Origin: Penicillus capitatus
Lineage: Eukaryota; Chlorophyta
NCBI GenBank assembly: GCA_965649825.1
Contig: OZ287707.1
Location: 434,001 to 498,000, forward strand
Length of the DNA stretch: 64,000 bases
Direction: 5' to 3'
Part shown: positions 20,101 to 32,060 of the stretch, piece by piece
Layout of the letters: each line of letters starts with the position of its first letter
How positions within the stretch are numbered: the stretch's first letter is position 1
Notes under the pieces: generated by a model
Seen by the model: only the letters and a program-made list of their open reading frames with translations
The model's database searches: none
Told to the model about the DNA's origin: nothing
Position numbers and translations under genes: made by a program

Positions 20101-23100
20101 TCATTCGGTTCGCGACCGAGAAGGATGAAACAACATGTCCAGCATGACAACAGCCTCCATGTTGCTCTGGATACAGATGAGACCGAAGGCAATGATCAGA
20201 TGTGCAAGATTCCTGAGGGACGAGGGAGAGGAACTCAAATGCACCAGTGGAGAATGAAGGGATGTGCGTGTATGGGCATCGCCGAAAATGTGGAAGAAGA
20301 TTACGTTGGCACAGGCAACGTTCTGGATTTCTTCTCTGTGGATATCGAAGTGGACACGGCATCTCTCATCGTGCCACACGACGAGCACATTGGACGACTC
20401 ATTCTTTTCGCCGAGCTCTGGACAGAAGCGATCAAAGATTTGATAAAAGATAAGATGTCGGAAATCCACGCGTCGGTTGGGAAAGATGGAAAACCGAGTG
20501 GCGAAGAACAGTCATTGAAAGAAGGGCCTGCAGATTTGATCGAGATCCGCCTGTCTGCCAAACACGTTGTTTTTCGCCTGGATGCGCATCCAATGGAGGC
20601 ATGGTTGAGCCTCCACCGTCAGCAGCTGACAGAGGCCGTGACCCTACGACACACATGGGAGAATTTTGTTCGAAACCTTCAGGAAGACTTTGACAGTCGA
20701 GCAGAGGCCATTGCCGCAACGCAATGGGTCGGGATGCCGTTTCTGAGTTCATCTGTTGTGTTCACGTGTGTTGTTGGGTAGGCGAGTCAGACGGTCTTTT
20801 CGGAATACATTCAGTCCTGTCGGCATCTTCATCAGCAGCAGCGAGATCCTTTGTTTCATCAAGGAGCGTGGATGTGTATTGCGGCTGAGAATGTCGACGG
20901 TTTGGTTCTGGTCGGAGACAGAAAGAGTCCTGCCATCGTCCAGTCCACGATTGAGAGGATCAAAGAGTTAGATCATCCGACGAGCGACGAGATCACTTTT
21001 GCCCGTGTTCAACCGATCTATATCGCAGCCATTGCATCGAACATTCAGGGGCACTTTAATGGAGTGGAAAAGGTGGGATAAAGGCTTGTGAAGGCTCAAT
21101 GCAAACAGAAGTGGTGTATTTAGTCATCCGCTGTGATCGAGAAAGTGGATTTTGGAGGCCTCATAGCAAGGGGAAGGCAGCTAACACATCATCCAAAGAC
21201 GTATATAGAGACCTACAAGGTAGGCAGATGGCATCATGTAAAAAAAGAGACGCCTCTCAAAGGTGATCCACCATCGCTGGCCACACCACGAGCAAGAAAT
21301 TTCTTTCCTTCAGGGGCGCGACCACCCATGAAGGTGTACACAGACATGAAAGCTTTTGTAAAGAAACTCGATGCTAATGGCGGCATTGGTCTAGAACCCG
21401 TATTCTGCGAAGTAGCCGTCCACCATGAATGCCTGCCTTGCTGCATGTTTGTGTGTTAGCTCTCCAAGGCATTCAACAGATTGATCCCGCCATCTCAAGT
21501 GAACAACGATGGAACGTTGCCGTCTTTCAGTGGTCATACTCTGCAATCGTGGGACAAGATACGCTACACATGGAGAGGAACGATGTCTGTAGAGATCCAT
21601 CAGCTGGCTGCCGCCGTTGCTGCGGATACATCGAGCTTTGCAGATATCCAGACGCCGAGACTGGAACTGCAAGCCGATCGATTGGAAGCTAATGTCATGG
21701 CAGGCGGCATCCAAGTCAATGCTGACGATTTGGCCATCACGCTGTTCAATCCTGGACTCAGGGCAGCACCCGAGGCACCATTACGTGACTTCCAGCTCTG
21801 CTCCTGGCCACACGCTTCGTTCAATATCCTGTACACGTGGCTGATGCCTCAGGAACGAAGCCCTTTGCTCCATCACGCCTTTCCAGTCGTGCACACTCCT
21901 GATCCGTTGATCCGACTGGATCCTGTCGATCTCTTTCAATTATTCGTCGGCGAGGGCTACACCCTTGAGATCCATGCAGATTTTGATCAAGATCGTCTTC
22001 CTGAGGATCCAGTGCCCAAGATCATGTTAGGCGAAGAGCAGATCCGTTTCCTGGTTCGATTCTTTCAGTTCATGGAGAGTGCACCGACACGCATTCGCGG
22101 ATGCTGGAAGAAAGGCACATACTATGTCAAGAAGGACAAGAGAAAGAAATGCATCACACCGGATCTTCCAAATCTCTTGCACAGGATTCGAACATCCCTC
22201 AAGACGTCGAAGCTGGCTGTCGAACATCACGTCTGGGAATCGGAAGATCCATCGGATCGTTTACTCATCGCCTGTGACAATGTAACACATTCCTTTCAAG
22301 AAACACAAGAAGATGGGTAATGGCACATAGGTGAGTTTCAATGGCACTTGGGCATTTCTCAATAAGATCGAAGATGCCAATGCCTTACGCGAAGGTCGAT
22401 TTGTCAAGGTATCACGCTATCAAGAAGTCGACGGCGTCTGGAGACAAGTCAAAGGGTAAGTGATCCCCGTCGTAATCGTATAGGACAAGAGATGCCGATG
22501 GATGTTTCAGGAAGAATCAGCTTCCAGACATGGAGGATCTGGCCGTCGCTGCACAGAACGTCGAAGCCATTCTTCCCGAAACGCACACCGTGCATCCCAT
22601 TCTCACAAGGTCTGTCTAATCTCCGTTGTCCGTTCTCCGCACAGGCGTTTAGGGAACCGCCGAGTGATGTCGATCTGGATCTGTTTCGGCTGTTGACATC
22701 TGACCTTATCAAATCTGAAGAACAGGAAGAGCTGAAACCACCCGATGGCACGAGAGGGCGCATTCTGACGGCAAAGACATTCAAGTTGAAGCAGCAGAGT
22801 CCACGGGCGAGACGCACGGCCACGAGTGCTGATCCAGATGAGCTGCAAGTCGTAATGCCGACTGGGGAGATCAAACGTCCGCTGCATATTCGACTGGCAG
22901 ACGTAAAACTTATCATGCCACTGGAAGTGCGAAATGCCGTTATGGGTGTCTACACGCACATGCTCTCGGCCTTTACGGGTCCTCCTCGACCTGCCAGCTT
23001 CAAAGAGAAGATTGCGGACAGCATTCCGCCAGAGCAGCTGCAGGAACGACAGCAGAAGGAAGAAGACGCTCCAGGTTTCGCATCGAGCTAACAGGAAGCG

Positions 23101-25614
23101 AATTTCCTTATCTTCTGTCCTGATCTCGTAGTGATCAAGTCCACCGACTCTCAACTCCTCAAACTACTGCTCGAGCAAAACGAACAGGGAAGGGGACCAT
23201 CTCTTGATAACAAACGCAGTCCTTCTGTCGACGAACAGCACAAAGTGGATCCACTGCCCAAACGTCTCTCTCGTCATCTCCACGTCACTTGCCACTGGAC
23301 AGAGCCTTGTGTAGAATCGAAGATGATCTTGCAGATGGAGTTCGACAATGTACAGCTCAGCTGTTTGTCGAGCGTCTCAATGGGCGGCGTGTTGGTCTGT
23401 CTCCAAAGCGGCGTGCTGCATGAGTACTTCAGCGAGGAAGAGCAGATTCGGACAATGACGCTGCAGTTGCGTCAGGTATGCCATTCGTTATTTATGTTGG
23501 ATCCTCTGTCATGTCTCTTCAGGTTCAAGCGTTTCACACGGATACTAAGATTGATCCCATGAATCCTGTTCGTTGGTTGGATCGCGTGAATGGGGCGCTG
23601 GTGATTCCGTCTGATAGTCAACATATTCTGACGAGGATTCTTCAACCCTTTGAAGCAGAACTCTCTGATCTTCATCTCATGATGCTGGCTCAGGTCTGGC
23701 CACAGTCCCCATCAACAGACAATGGCTGAGTTTTGTGGTGATAGGCTCGCAACCCTGGTCGTGCTGCTGAGGAACTCAAAATTCATTCTTCTCGAATCGA
23801 AGCTCTGACAGACGCCGAACAGTTCGAGACACTGATCGATGTGATCAACAGTCTTGCCACGCCGCCACCTCCCGATATCAAACTGCTGCGTGACACCATT
23901 CTCGGGCCCACAGGTCTCGAAAGGAATCTGCTGCAGATCTTCTACAACAGAAGAGGCGTTTTCTGTCAGGTTCGGCATTGGAAGACACGAGCGAAGCCAT
24001 TTCAGAAGCGAAGGATGCTCTTCGAGAGACCTACCGTGGATTCAATGATCTGAGACAGCAGGCATATGAACTCATGCTGATAGCGGCACCAGAGTTCGTT
24101 CAGCCCATTTCGTTCGAAGAGACGTCCCGTGTCAAGGCCATCGAGTTTCTCAGACAGGCTCCATCCAAGAAGACATCTGTTGGCTGCAGAAGACACATAC
24201 CTTTCGTGCAAGATACTTTGGATGAGCAAATCGAAGTGGCAAGAAAGATCTGTTACCAAGCAACCTGTACATTGAGAGAGTTGAGTGGACACGTTGCCGC
24301 AACAAACAAACACAAGAAGTTGTACAAATCTATGAAGACACAGCTCGCCATTGACAACGTTGCCTGGCGACTGGTGAACAAAGAAACCGAATTCATGTTG
24401 GCTGAAATCAAACGTGTCCTCTGTAGAAGGTCTTCTCAGCTCTCCTCTCACACATTCTCACACATTTGTCATTGCACATAGTTTTCAGAACAAAGATCTG
24501 TCGGGGGAATCCAGTCTTTCCGTCTATCGCATCGAATTGAGAGATGCGCGCAGCACAGTGGGTCCGGGATCTGGACTAGGTATGGCATCTTCCATTCCAC
24601 ATGACGTTGTATGAGAACGATGGCGCTGTAGATAGTGGTGTAGTGCTTTCTGTATTGGAGCCCACCGGTTCCGACGAAGAGGTGCTGAGAGGACTAGCCA
24701 TCCGTGGCACTCAGACGTCTTCGCATGTCTACTACGATCACATCGAAGCGTGGGTGCATCGCTTTGGTCTCAATTTCAACGAAGCGATGGCCACTGAACT
24801 GGCCGGATTCTTCTTTCCTGGCACAGATGACGAGATCGTACGCAAGAGGGAAGAAGATTGGGCGCGATTTGGAGACAATCGCCGGGACATCGATCCCGAG
24901 TCTGAACCACCAGACAAAGGTGTCGATTTTCGGCCCCGGACTCACTTCCGAGTATCTTTGTCGACAGGTTTGCGACGAGAGTCCGGAACGCAGACGAGTC
25001 CCGAGTCGAGATCGAGAGCATCATCATTTCTGGAGCCGCTAGTCGTGAACACGACACCAGACCGATCGCATCGATTTGCATTCTCGAATGTCCCGGTCAC
25101 ACCTCCAGAGAAGGATCCACTGCATCTGAGCAATAGCTCAACGCCAGACAGAGCGAAAAAGAGACGCAAGAAGGGGCTGGTGAAACCGAGGAAGACTTTC
25201 TTTGTTCACGTCCGTTTCAACAAGATCGTGACACATATGACTTATGTGGGGCGTCCTTTCAGCTTCAAGGGACTGACCATTACTCTCGGAATGTCGGAAT
25301 ATAATCATTTGGAGGGCAATTGGAGAGGTCTGTTCAAAAAATACCGCAATGGTGTCATCGGTTCGGTCATAAAGTCCATTGCAACACACGAGGGACGCTC
25401 ATACGATCCAAGTCACGTTATCTTGGGCAATGCAAGCCGCGAAGAAAAGAAGAGTCCGGGCAGCAGACTTTTCAGAAGAGGCAAACAGCTGTTCAAGCGA
25501 AAAGAAAAGACATCCGACGAGCCTTCAGAGGAAGAAGATGAAGAACTGAATGTGGACGTGGTGGATGAGAAGGCTGAGCAAGCAGGACGCGATTTACTGC
25601 TCGGGAAGATGTAA
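17122..25614 (+). CDS. Bridge-like lipid-transfer protein, FMP27/SABRE/B LTP2 (KIAA0100, Hobbit) family
   Basis: A giant rod protein of the RBG family that channels lipids between ER and other membranes; the role comes from the family. I join 16 exons: 17122-17186, 17241-17670, 17721-18152, 18202-20727, 20791-21072, 21124-21411, 21460-22281, 22331-22455, 22511-22609, 22653-23074, 23132-23475, 23523-23693, 23745-23913, 23970-24415, 24489-24579, 24632-25614. They total 7,695 bases, 2,564 residues, close to the family length. The N-terminus MAYVSLLFYLLAFISTLLFL is a membrane anchor, as in FMP27. The family signature PMKVYTDMKAFVKKLD ... SWDKIRYTWRGTMSVEI appears around residue 1,300-1,400. A conserved C-terminal block reads RFNKIVTHMTYVGRPFSFKG, with an acidic tail. 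Several donors begin GTC, which is unusual. The 3' end converges with PUS3, 69 bases away. Confidence 0.85.
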
Positions 25615-25683
25615 TGCTGCAATGCATTGTTTGTGTAACCATTACACTCAAGTGCATTTCCATGATCCATAACGAACAGCGTC

Positions 25684-27355
25684 TTAGAGACCGTTTTGTT
25701 GCTGGGGTATACGTTTCTCCATTCGCTCGGCAACGGACGGCTCTCGCTGACGTTTGAGCAAAGGGGCGTGAACAGATGCGCGACGTCGGTCCTGATGTGG
25801 AGCGCCAGTATGAGATGTTGCCAGCAATGCTTTGTGATAGTGGTGCACAATGAGGATTTGTGTGAGAAGTTGATGCATCTTCGAACGAAGGCGCTGTCTA
25901 GTTTTTCGGAGCTGATATTCGGATCGCTGAAAAGGGACCACATCGTCACCATAGTCTGCCTCCCATAAAACCAGAGGTATCTGCCATTCGACAAAAGAGT
26001 GAGAAGAGTGAAAGGACAGATGATGGGTACCGCGGAAGTGGGTGCATAGTATGGCTTTGCTGGTGTCTTTTCGGTGTCGAGCAGGTCATCGATGACTTCA
26101 GGAGATTCCAGATTTCGACCGATGAGCAACAATACCTCCATTATAAATCGCACCTGATGCCAGAGAAATGCTGTCCCCCTGAAAACGACATCCACAGACT
26201 GAGATCTCGCGATTGATGCCACCAGTCGACACAAACTTTATGGTGAACACAAAGAAAGAATGATCAGGCAGGTGCAGATCGTCGATCGGATCGATGCGAA
26301 CGTCCAGAATTTCGCGTTCGTGATTCGAAGTCTGATCGAGATTCATCTTGCAGAAATTCTGAAAGTTATGCACGCCGAGGAATTTCTGACAGCATTCCTG
26401 CATGAGAGGAATATTGAGTCCTTCCATCGCATCCGTCACAATAAAATACTTGTACGTACGCGACAGTGGATTGTACCTAAAAGGCAACTGAATCCAAACG
26501 AATCCCATCGTTTCGAGCCCGCACCTAGCACTGAATGTGGCATCGACAGGTGTCCATCCCCACACGCGAATCTCTGGCGGCAAAACAACATTTAGCAGGG
26601 TTGGATAGTCCAGTTCCTCTTCTGTCGTTGCCTCCGGTTCATGCAATTTCATTTTCGATCGCACCATCAATGAGATGACCTGCCATTGCAGTCCTGTCGA
26701 TCCTTATCGTTCGATCGACATCGATCTACCTGTCCCAGAGCACTCACACCCTTATCGGTGCGACCGCATTTACTATATAGAATCGCTCGTGAATTTGAGT
26801 ATTCTTGCGGAATCAGTTTTGTTTGCTTTAATCCACGAATCAGCGCATTCTGTTATGCGAAATTGGAAGGGTATCTTGTTGGGTGACAGTATTGGACTGA
26901 CGGACCTCGATTGTCTTGCCGGTATCTTGTGAAGCGAATCCTTGATAATCCCAGCCGAGGTACAACACATGCAAGGCCACGAATCGCGTACGATACTCTT
27001 CGTAGCAAAACGCCCGTCGCGCTTTCTTTTGAGATTTCTGGATTGCTTGGGCAACGGGAACGTTGTCGTTTGGGGGAAGCGATTCGATCTGGTCCTCCGT
27101 TTCGCAAACCTTTGCCAGGAAATGCAGTTTCTGAGCGAGTGCGAGTCGATCTAGAGGATCTCCTCTTTTTTCTGGGAAGAGCAATTCCTGCAGTCGGACG
27201 AAAAGCTCGTCCTTCTCATTGAGCGGCTGCATTTTGAGTAATCGCTTCAATCTCTCCTCTGCCTGTTCGCGCCTGTTTCGTAAACGATGTGGCGGCGCTC
27301 TGGGCACTGCTGTCGTTGCAAAAACAAAACGCGCACACGAGCGAAGAAGATACAT
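25684..27355 (-). CDS. PUS3: tRNA pseudouridine(38/39) synthase
   Basis: TruA-family enzyme of the PUS3/DEG1 branch, which isomerises uridine 38/39 in the tRNA anticodon arm. Five exons (27355-26906, 26849-26730, 26679-26251, 26198-26031, 25980-25684) give 487 residues. Seen in order: a basic/helical N-terminal extension, ALHVLYLGWDYQGFASQ, the catalytic loop CGRTDKGVSALGQVISL with the nucleophilic Asp, HNFQNFCKMNL, GTAFLWHQVRFIMEVLLLIG, and IPLVLWEADYGDDV. These motifs separate PUS3 from PUS1. The splice into CGRTDKG and the one out of GQ are both clean GT..AG. It is head-to-head with the SAM-domain gene (62 bases between starts). The 52-nt intron before VDVVFRG is inferred from frame and length. 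Confidence 0.9.
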
Positions 27356-27417
27356 GATGGGACGTTTCTTAAGGACACCTTATCGCAAACACGCGACCCG
27401 CATGCCACATCGCACAA

Positions 27418-28146
27418 ATGGAAATCACTGGTGTCGAAAACCGCCGCTGGAATGCACTGTTTCGTAGAGCAAGACGAGGCAGTGAAAGAACGAGCGCAGC
27501 AGACGAAGCAGAGATCTCAACGACTTCCTCGACAGAACACCGTAACAACCGTGTTGAGACATCGGAGCACAGTTCTATCTCTCCGTCCAAGACCCCCACG
27601 AGAATGGAGGGCACTCAAAGCACCGAATCGCTGTCGGAAGATGTCTCGTCTGTCGAAAAACGAATGTTGTGGAAGATTCGGCAGGTCACACAAAAAGGAC
27701 GACGACTGTGGAGCAATGACGGCGTGTGGCAAGCAATGGCATTCTGCGGCTTTGTGTGTCTTTGTGCAATTGTGGGTCTCTTTCTGCGTCACATCACGTC
27801 GCCTCCGTCCCTCCACGTTCACCGCTTTCTGAGCACGCTTGATCTGGAGGAGTATTTTATGGACTTGAGTGAAATGGGTTATGATCATTTGGATGATCTT
27901 GTCTGGGCAGAGGAAGAGGATCTACTCGATGCTGGCATCTCGCTCAAAGCGCATCGCCGTCGCATTCTTCGCAGAACACAGATGATGCGACGTGTTGATT
28001 ATCCATGGATTCTCTGTTGCCTGTTAGCGCTTCCTCTACTGTGGATTCTCATGTCGGCAGCTTTCTTTGCGAGTCTCTTACGTTACGAGACATTCCGCAA
28101 AAAATGCAAAAGAGTGACTATCTGGCTCGGCATCACCCTCTGGTGA
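27418..28146 (+). CDS. SAM-domain membrane protein
   Basis: A 242-residue single-exon protein of unrecognised family. A Ser/Thr-rich, probably disordered N-terminus (1-85) is followed by a hydrophobic segment MAFCGFVCLCAIVGLFL (about 108-125). A SAM-like five-helix module comes next (FLSTLDLEEYFMDLSEMGYD ... LLDAGISLKAHRRRIL, about 140-185), then a second hydrophobic segment WILCCLLALPLLWILMSAAF (about 197-217) and a basic tail. With two membrane spans the SAM module would lie on one side as a loop, suggesting a membrane adaptor that oligomerises. This is inference. It shares a short divergent promoter region with PUS3. Confidence 0.65.
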   Translation: MEITGVENRRWNALFRRARRGSERTSAADEAEISTTSSTEHRNNRVETSEHSSISPSKTPTRMEGTQSTESLSEDVSSVEKRMLWKIRQVTQKGRRLWSNDGVWQAMAFCGFVCLCAIVGLFLRHITSPPSLHVHRFLSTLDLEEYFMDLSEMGYDHLDDLVWAEEEDLLDAGISLKAHRRRILRRTQMMRRVDYPWILCCLLALPLLWILMSAAFFASLLRYETFRKKCKRVTIWLGITLW

Positions 28147-28681
28147 GGATTTCAAAAGAGGCATCGCCCATTCTGATAGTGTGGTGTGGCGAAGGGGACG
28201 TGTGCTGGCGTATCAACGCGTTTGGAAAGAATTCGGTCAGAGGGAAGAGATCTCGGCACATACTGATTCTGATCATCGCTCCGAGGAATGATCAGAAATC
28301 TCACGCGCCTTGTTTAGCTGTATCCAGAAAATTCGAGAGAAGGTGTGTAAACGCTGACAGAATCAAAATATCCAACCAGTCACACACTGTTCAAACCGAG
28401 CAAGTTGTATGGATGTGACAAACTTTGACGCCATCTCTTATTGTGACTGTACGCCAAGACGATGCTGATTTTTTAGACGGACCTGAGCCGTCGAGTGTAT
28501 CTTTATAATCTTTAAGGCAAGAAAAGGCTTTGGTATGAGGGACAGAAGGTGTTGCCCATCCTGGCCATTCCGTGCCGTCCACGTCAGATTCGGCTGTGCT
28601 AACGCAAGCGGATTGACCAGAAGGGAAAGCGTGGGAATCCTTGTCCGATTGCGAGTGTCACAGACTGCAGAACACACACAC
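28147..28681. other. Intergenic or unresolved 3' region
   Basis: A minus-strand frame at 28,391-28,582 (DGTEWPGWATPS, KDYKDTLDGSG) could be a further exon of the YceD-like gene, but no convincing splice connects it. Confidence 0.35.
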
Positions 28682-29230
28682 TTAATGGATCGATAAAGCA
28701 ACGCTCATGTCTGTCACTTCAGTGAGGTCTAAGTATCGGACAGTAGGAGGAAACGGCACTTCCGCGAGATCGATGCACTCATCCCATGACTTGATCTTGG
28801 GATTCGCCCATATCTCGAAGTCTTCCTCGATTGGGTGTTCAAACACACAGGAACAACGCATGCAGGGGAATTGCAGCTTGACAGAGACATTGCCTTGGAT
28901 AAAGTAACCTCCTGAGCATCGCTGTGTCTCCAGAGTGACTGTGACAACCTCATGCAAACATCCCTGACGCAAAACTGTGTGGCAAGTGTCTGTATCGGTT
29001 ACTGACTTCTTCATGGAATGGTGAAGTGTGGTCCTGGAACGATATGTTCTGTACCGTCTCGCAGATTTGGATATCTTTGGCACCATGATCCAGAAGGCCG
29101 CGTTGCAAACGCAATCCATTTCGCCGATGATGGCGGCGCCGTTTGGAATGAGATGAGGAGTTATTGTTTTTTCTAGCCGAACAGCAAATGGCCCTTCGAT
29201 CAGTTTGTACACGGAACATGGGGTGGGCAC
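28682..29230 (-). CDS. YceD/DUF177-family protein
   Basis: 182 residues. The C-terminal half has the family pattern GGYFIQGNVSVKLQFPCMRC, CVFEHPIEEDFEIWANP and a late VRYLDLTEVTDMSVAL. YceD proteins are small factors encoded next to rpmF in bacteria and retained in plastids, where they are linked to large-subunit rRNA accumulation; that function is from the family. The N-terminal ~70 residues are basic and Ser/Thr-containing (KSARRYRTYRSRTTLHHSMK) and could include a transit peptide. The usual C-terminal Cys cluster is not present in this frame, so a last exon may be missing. It is the only clear gene between the SAM protein and the pyruvyl transferase. Confidence 0.6.
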   Translation of the reverse strand: MPTPCSVYKLIEGPFAVRLEKTITPHLIPNGAAIIGEMDCVCNAAFWIMVPKISKSARRYRTYRSRTTLHHSMKKSVTDTDTCHTVLRQGCLHEVVTVTLETQRCSGGYFIQGNVSVKLQFPCMRCSCVFEHPIEEDFEIWANPKIKSWDECIDLAEVPFPPTVRYLDLTEVTDMSVALSIH

Positions 29231-29988
29231 CCCTAAGAGTTCTTAATCACTCTGTAGCGTTCCAAAGACCTCTGTACAAAGTCAGAGGACGTCTGTGTGC
29301 AAAGTTGCGTCATCATCGAAACATCACTGATGCTGAAGTACCAGATAGTGGATAAGAAAGATAGAGGACACAAAGATAATGATGACAATCAGTTCAAACT
29401 CGATACCGCGCAGGTAACGTGCAATGTGTCGAAAGGAAAAGGATGTTCGGCGCATCGCATGATCATCAATCGCAGCGTTAACGAAAGATAGGACGTTTCT
29501 GACCGACGAAAACGGAATGCATCTAGTCGTCCGTGTTACAGCGTCGAGTTCATGGACGCAAAATTGGTTTGTCTAAAGTTCGTTTAATTTGTTCTGACTG
29601 TTATCGACTGTTTTAAGCACCTTGCGCTATTTTGAGGAAAAACTTCTTTATTGTGCTATTGCCCTTTCATCTTAACGAACTCTCCTACCTCTGTGTCACT
29701 CCAACAGAAACGAGTCCGACTGCGAAAGTGTCTCAGACTGTAGAACGCACACCAGAAAGGATACAGTATCTCTGACCTTTTGAAATATGACAGATATAAG
29801 GTCGTCGCTTTAGCCTTCGACGATCAAACTACATCACCATCGTACATTCTGTTCTGGATGGGCGGTTTGAATAATGCACAGACGAACGTCCTTTCAGAAT
29901 GCTGGTTCATCTGACGCCGCGTCGACGACGTCCAATCGTTTGTTTTTAGGCTTTTCGGACGGTTTCTCCCCCGGACAGAAGTTCGCCG
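29231..29988. other. Intergenic, no gene recognised
   Basis: No coding frame of note. The stretch presumably carries promoters for the divergent YceD-like and pyruvyl transferase genes. Confidence 0.5.
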
Positions 29989-31666
29989 ATGGCTCGCTCT
30001 AGTGGAAAACGACTTTGGCGATGCCGAGCCTTCGCGATTCTTATCCTTGTGCTGACATGCTTGGCCCTTCTGATTACTTGGAAGCAGTTGCCCGATGAAG
30101 GCAACTTCAACAACGGGCTCCAATCAGCAGGAAAACAGTGGCTTACTGCAAGAGGCAACAACTACTTTGACATTCGTCGACCGGTAGAAAAGGTCTCCGT
30201 TCAGCAAGTGACGCTTGTCCATGCTGAACGGAGTTATCCAGAAGAGAATGGAACTGCTTTGGATGATTCAAGAAACACATCGTCCTCTCTATCTCCCTCA
30301 TCTCTGGCCGCGTCAAAATCTATCTTCCCTACTGTGCCTCGTGCAGTGTCTTCTCCACATTTGGCTAAACCGACCAAGCCTAGTTCCGCGACAAAGGAGT
30401 TAGCCGATCGAAAGGCTCTTATCGAATCATCCAAAAAGGTATAGAAGACGGTTCTGACTTGATTGACAGTCTGCTGCTCAGGCGCTTCTGGGATTGAATG
30501 ATTGTCCACACTGCAGCAGTACGGGCGAAGATAAGCTCTCAGATGTAAGCTTTCGAGAGAAGTTCGGGGGTCTGGAGGTGGGCCGTCAACAATGCCTGCG
30601 AGACATCAGGGATCAGATCGTCGAGGACTTTCGTCCTCTGTTCACCAATGTCGAACGCATTATCCTTATGGATGTTGCCCTGCACACGAACATGGGGGAC
30701 AGTGTTCTCTGGAGAGCTGCTATACATCTCGCCTCTCTCTATGGACATTCCATCAATCACGTCTGCGCTGCCTCTCAAGCAGCCAATGACCTCTATGGAA
30801 CAATGTCTCAATTCCCGCACTGCGATCTGGCCAACATAATAAACCTGGTGAAGGATAACGGTCTGGTTCTCTATCACGCTGGAGGCAACTGGGGAAATCT
30901 CTATCGGTTCGTTCAGAAATACCGCATGAAAGCTCTTCAAGTCTTTAGCTACAATTCTGAAAAGCCTGGATACAACTTTAAAGTCGCCCAGCTTCCACAG
31001 ACCATATACTACAAGAATGAAGATGACGTGTCGGTGGATGTAGACGACTACTTAATGCACAGTCTGCATCCCAACCTCTTCACGCTCTTCACCAGACAGG
31101 CGGACAGTTTTGAATTCGCCGAGAGGCACTACGGTTCGAATATCAATAAGGTGTCAACGGCGGACGTGGCCTTCGTTCTGGGAGATCTGTTGCCGATCGG
31201 CGAACCAGAGGTCGACATCCTGGTCCTGATTCGAACGGATGGCGAGCTTCCCGCTGAGGACAAGGCAGAGAAAGAGCTCACGAAGCGGTTGTTGAAACGA
31301 TCGAACGTCACCTTTGCCTATCAGGACTGGCATCATCGTCCGAACTACACCGAGTTCTCCACAGCCAATCCGACAATCCTCTCAGAGGTCCGGCTGAACG
31401 AAGCCGTCAAGATCATCTCCAAGGGCCGCGTGGTGATCACGAATCGAATGCACGGAAGTGTACTAGCGACACTGATCGGGAGAACGCTCCTCTGGGTGGA
31501 CACAACGGAGAAGAAACTGGCCGGTGTGCGTCAGATGGCTTTCAACATGTCTTCCCACTGCACCGACGAGAATCTGCGGTCCTTTGAGTTTCCAACGATG
31601 CTGGATGCTGCACAGGCTGCTGTGGAATACCTCTCAGTCCGTCCGAGCATTGAGTCCTTCACATGA
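29989..31666 (+). CDS. Polysaccharide pyruvyl transferase-like, type II membrane protein
   Basis: 544 residues from two exons (29989-30438, 30482-31666; 43-nt intron). A short basic cytosolic end is followed by one membrane anchor (AFAILILVLTCLALLITW, about 14-31) and a Ser/Pro-rich stem of ~110 residues, the plan of Golgi glycan-modifying enzymes. The catalytic domain matches the PS_pyruv_trans family: VERIILMDVALHTNMGDSVL, LVLYHAGGNWGNLYRF, and near the C-terminus RVVITNRMHGSVLATLIG. These enzymes transfer pyruvate from phosphoenolpyruvate to sugar residues, giving acidic ketals on polysaccharides. Substrate here is unknown; decoration of a cell-wall or extracellular polysaccharide is likely. 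Confidence 0.8.
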
Positions 31667-32060
31667 CATCTCACCGGAGTCTCTTTGCCACTGTTCTCTT
31701 CAGAATGTTGTGATCGTTATTCAACTGTCCACCTGAGTTGTTATGTTCAGAAGTGTCACAATTTCTTAAATCCGGCATTTTGAGATCGTAAGGATTGCCA
31801 CCCGCATTGAGAAGAGGTCTTTCTGGCATGTCGGACAGTTGGAACAATAGGATCATTAGATGTAAACAGTGGTTGACTGGTATCGGCAACAATGGATGCT
31901 CTTAAAAACACCCACCCGTACAGAACGCCACTTTTGCATTCCACATGATAAAACGTAGAAGAATGCTTTAGAGCGCCCTCTTTAATATCAAAAAATAGCG
32001 CATCGCAAAAAGAGCGACGCTTGATGGGAATGGAGTGATCTTGTCCTAACCTAGTATTCT
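31667..32060. other. Convergent intergenic region
   Basis: 3' regions of the pyruvyl transferase and EGT1 genes meet here. No gene recognised. Confidence 0.5.

Noticed and set aside
25413-25683. Minus-strand extension of PUS3 through the end of the lipid-transfer gene
   Set aside because: It arises by reading through the 50-nt intron at 25,981-26,030. Splicing gives IPLVLWEADYGDD and a stop at 25,684, as expected for PUS3.
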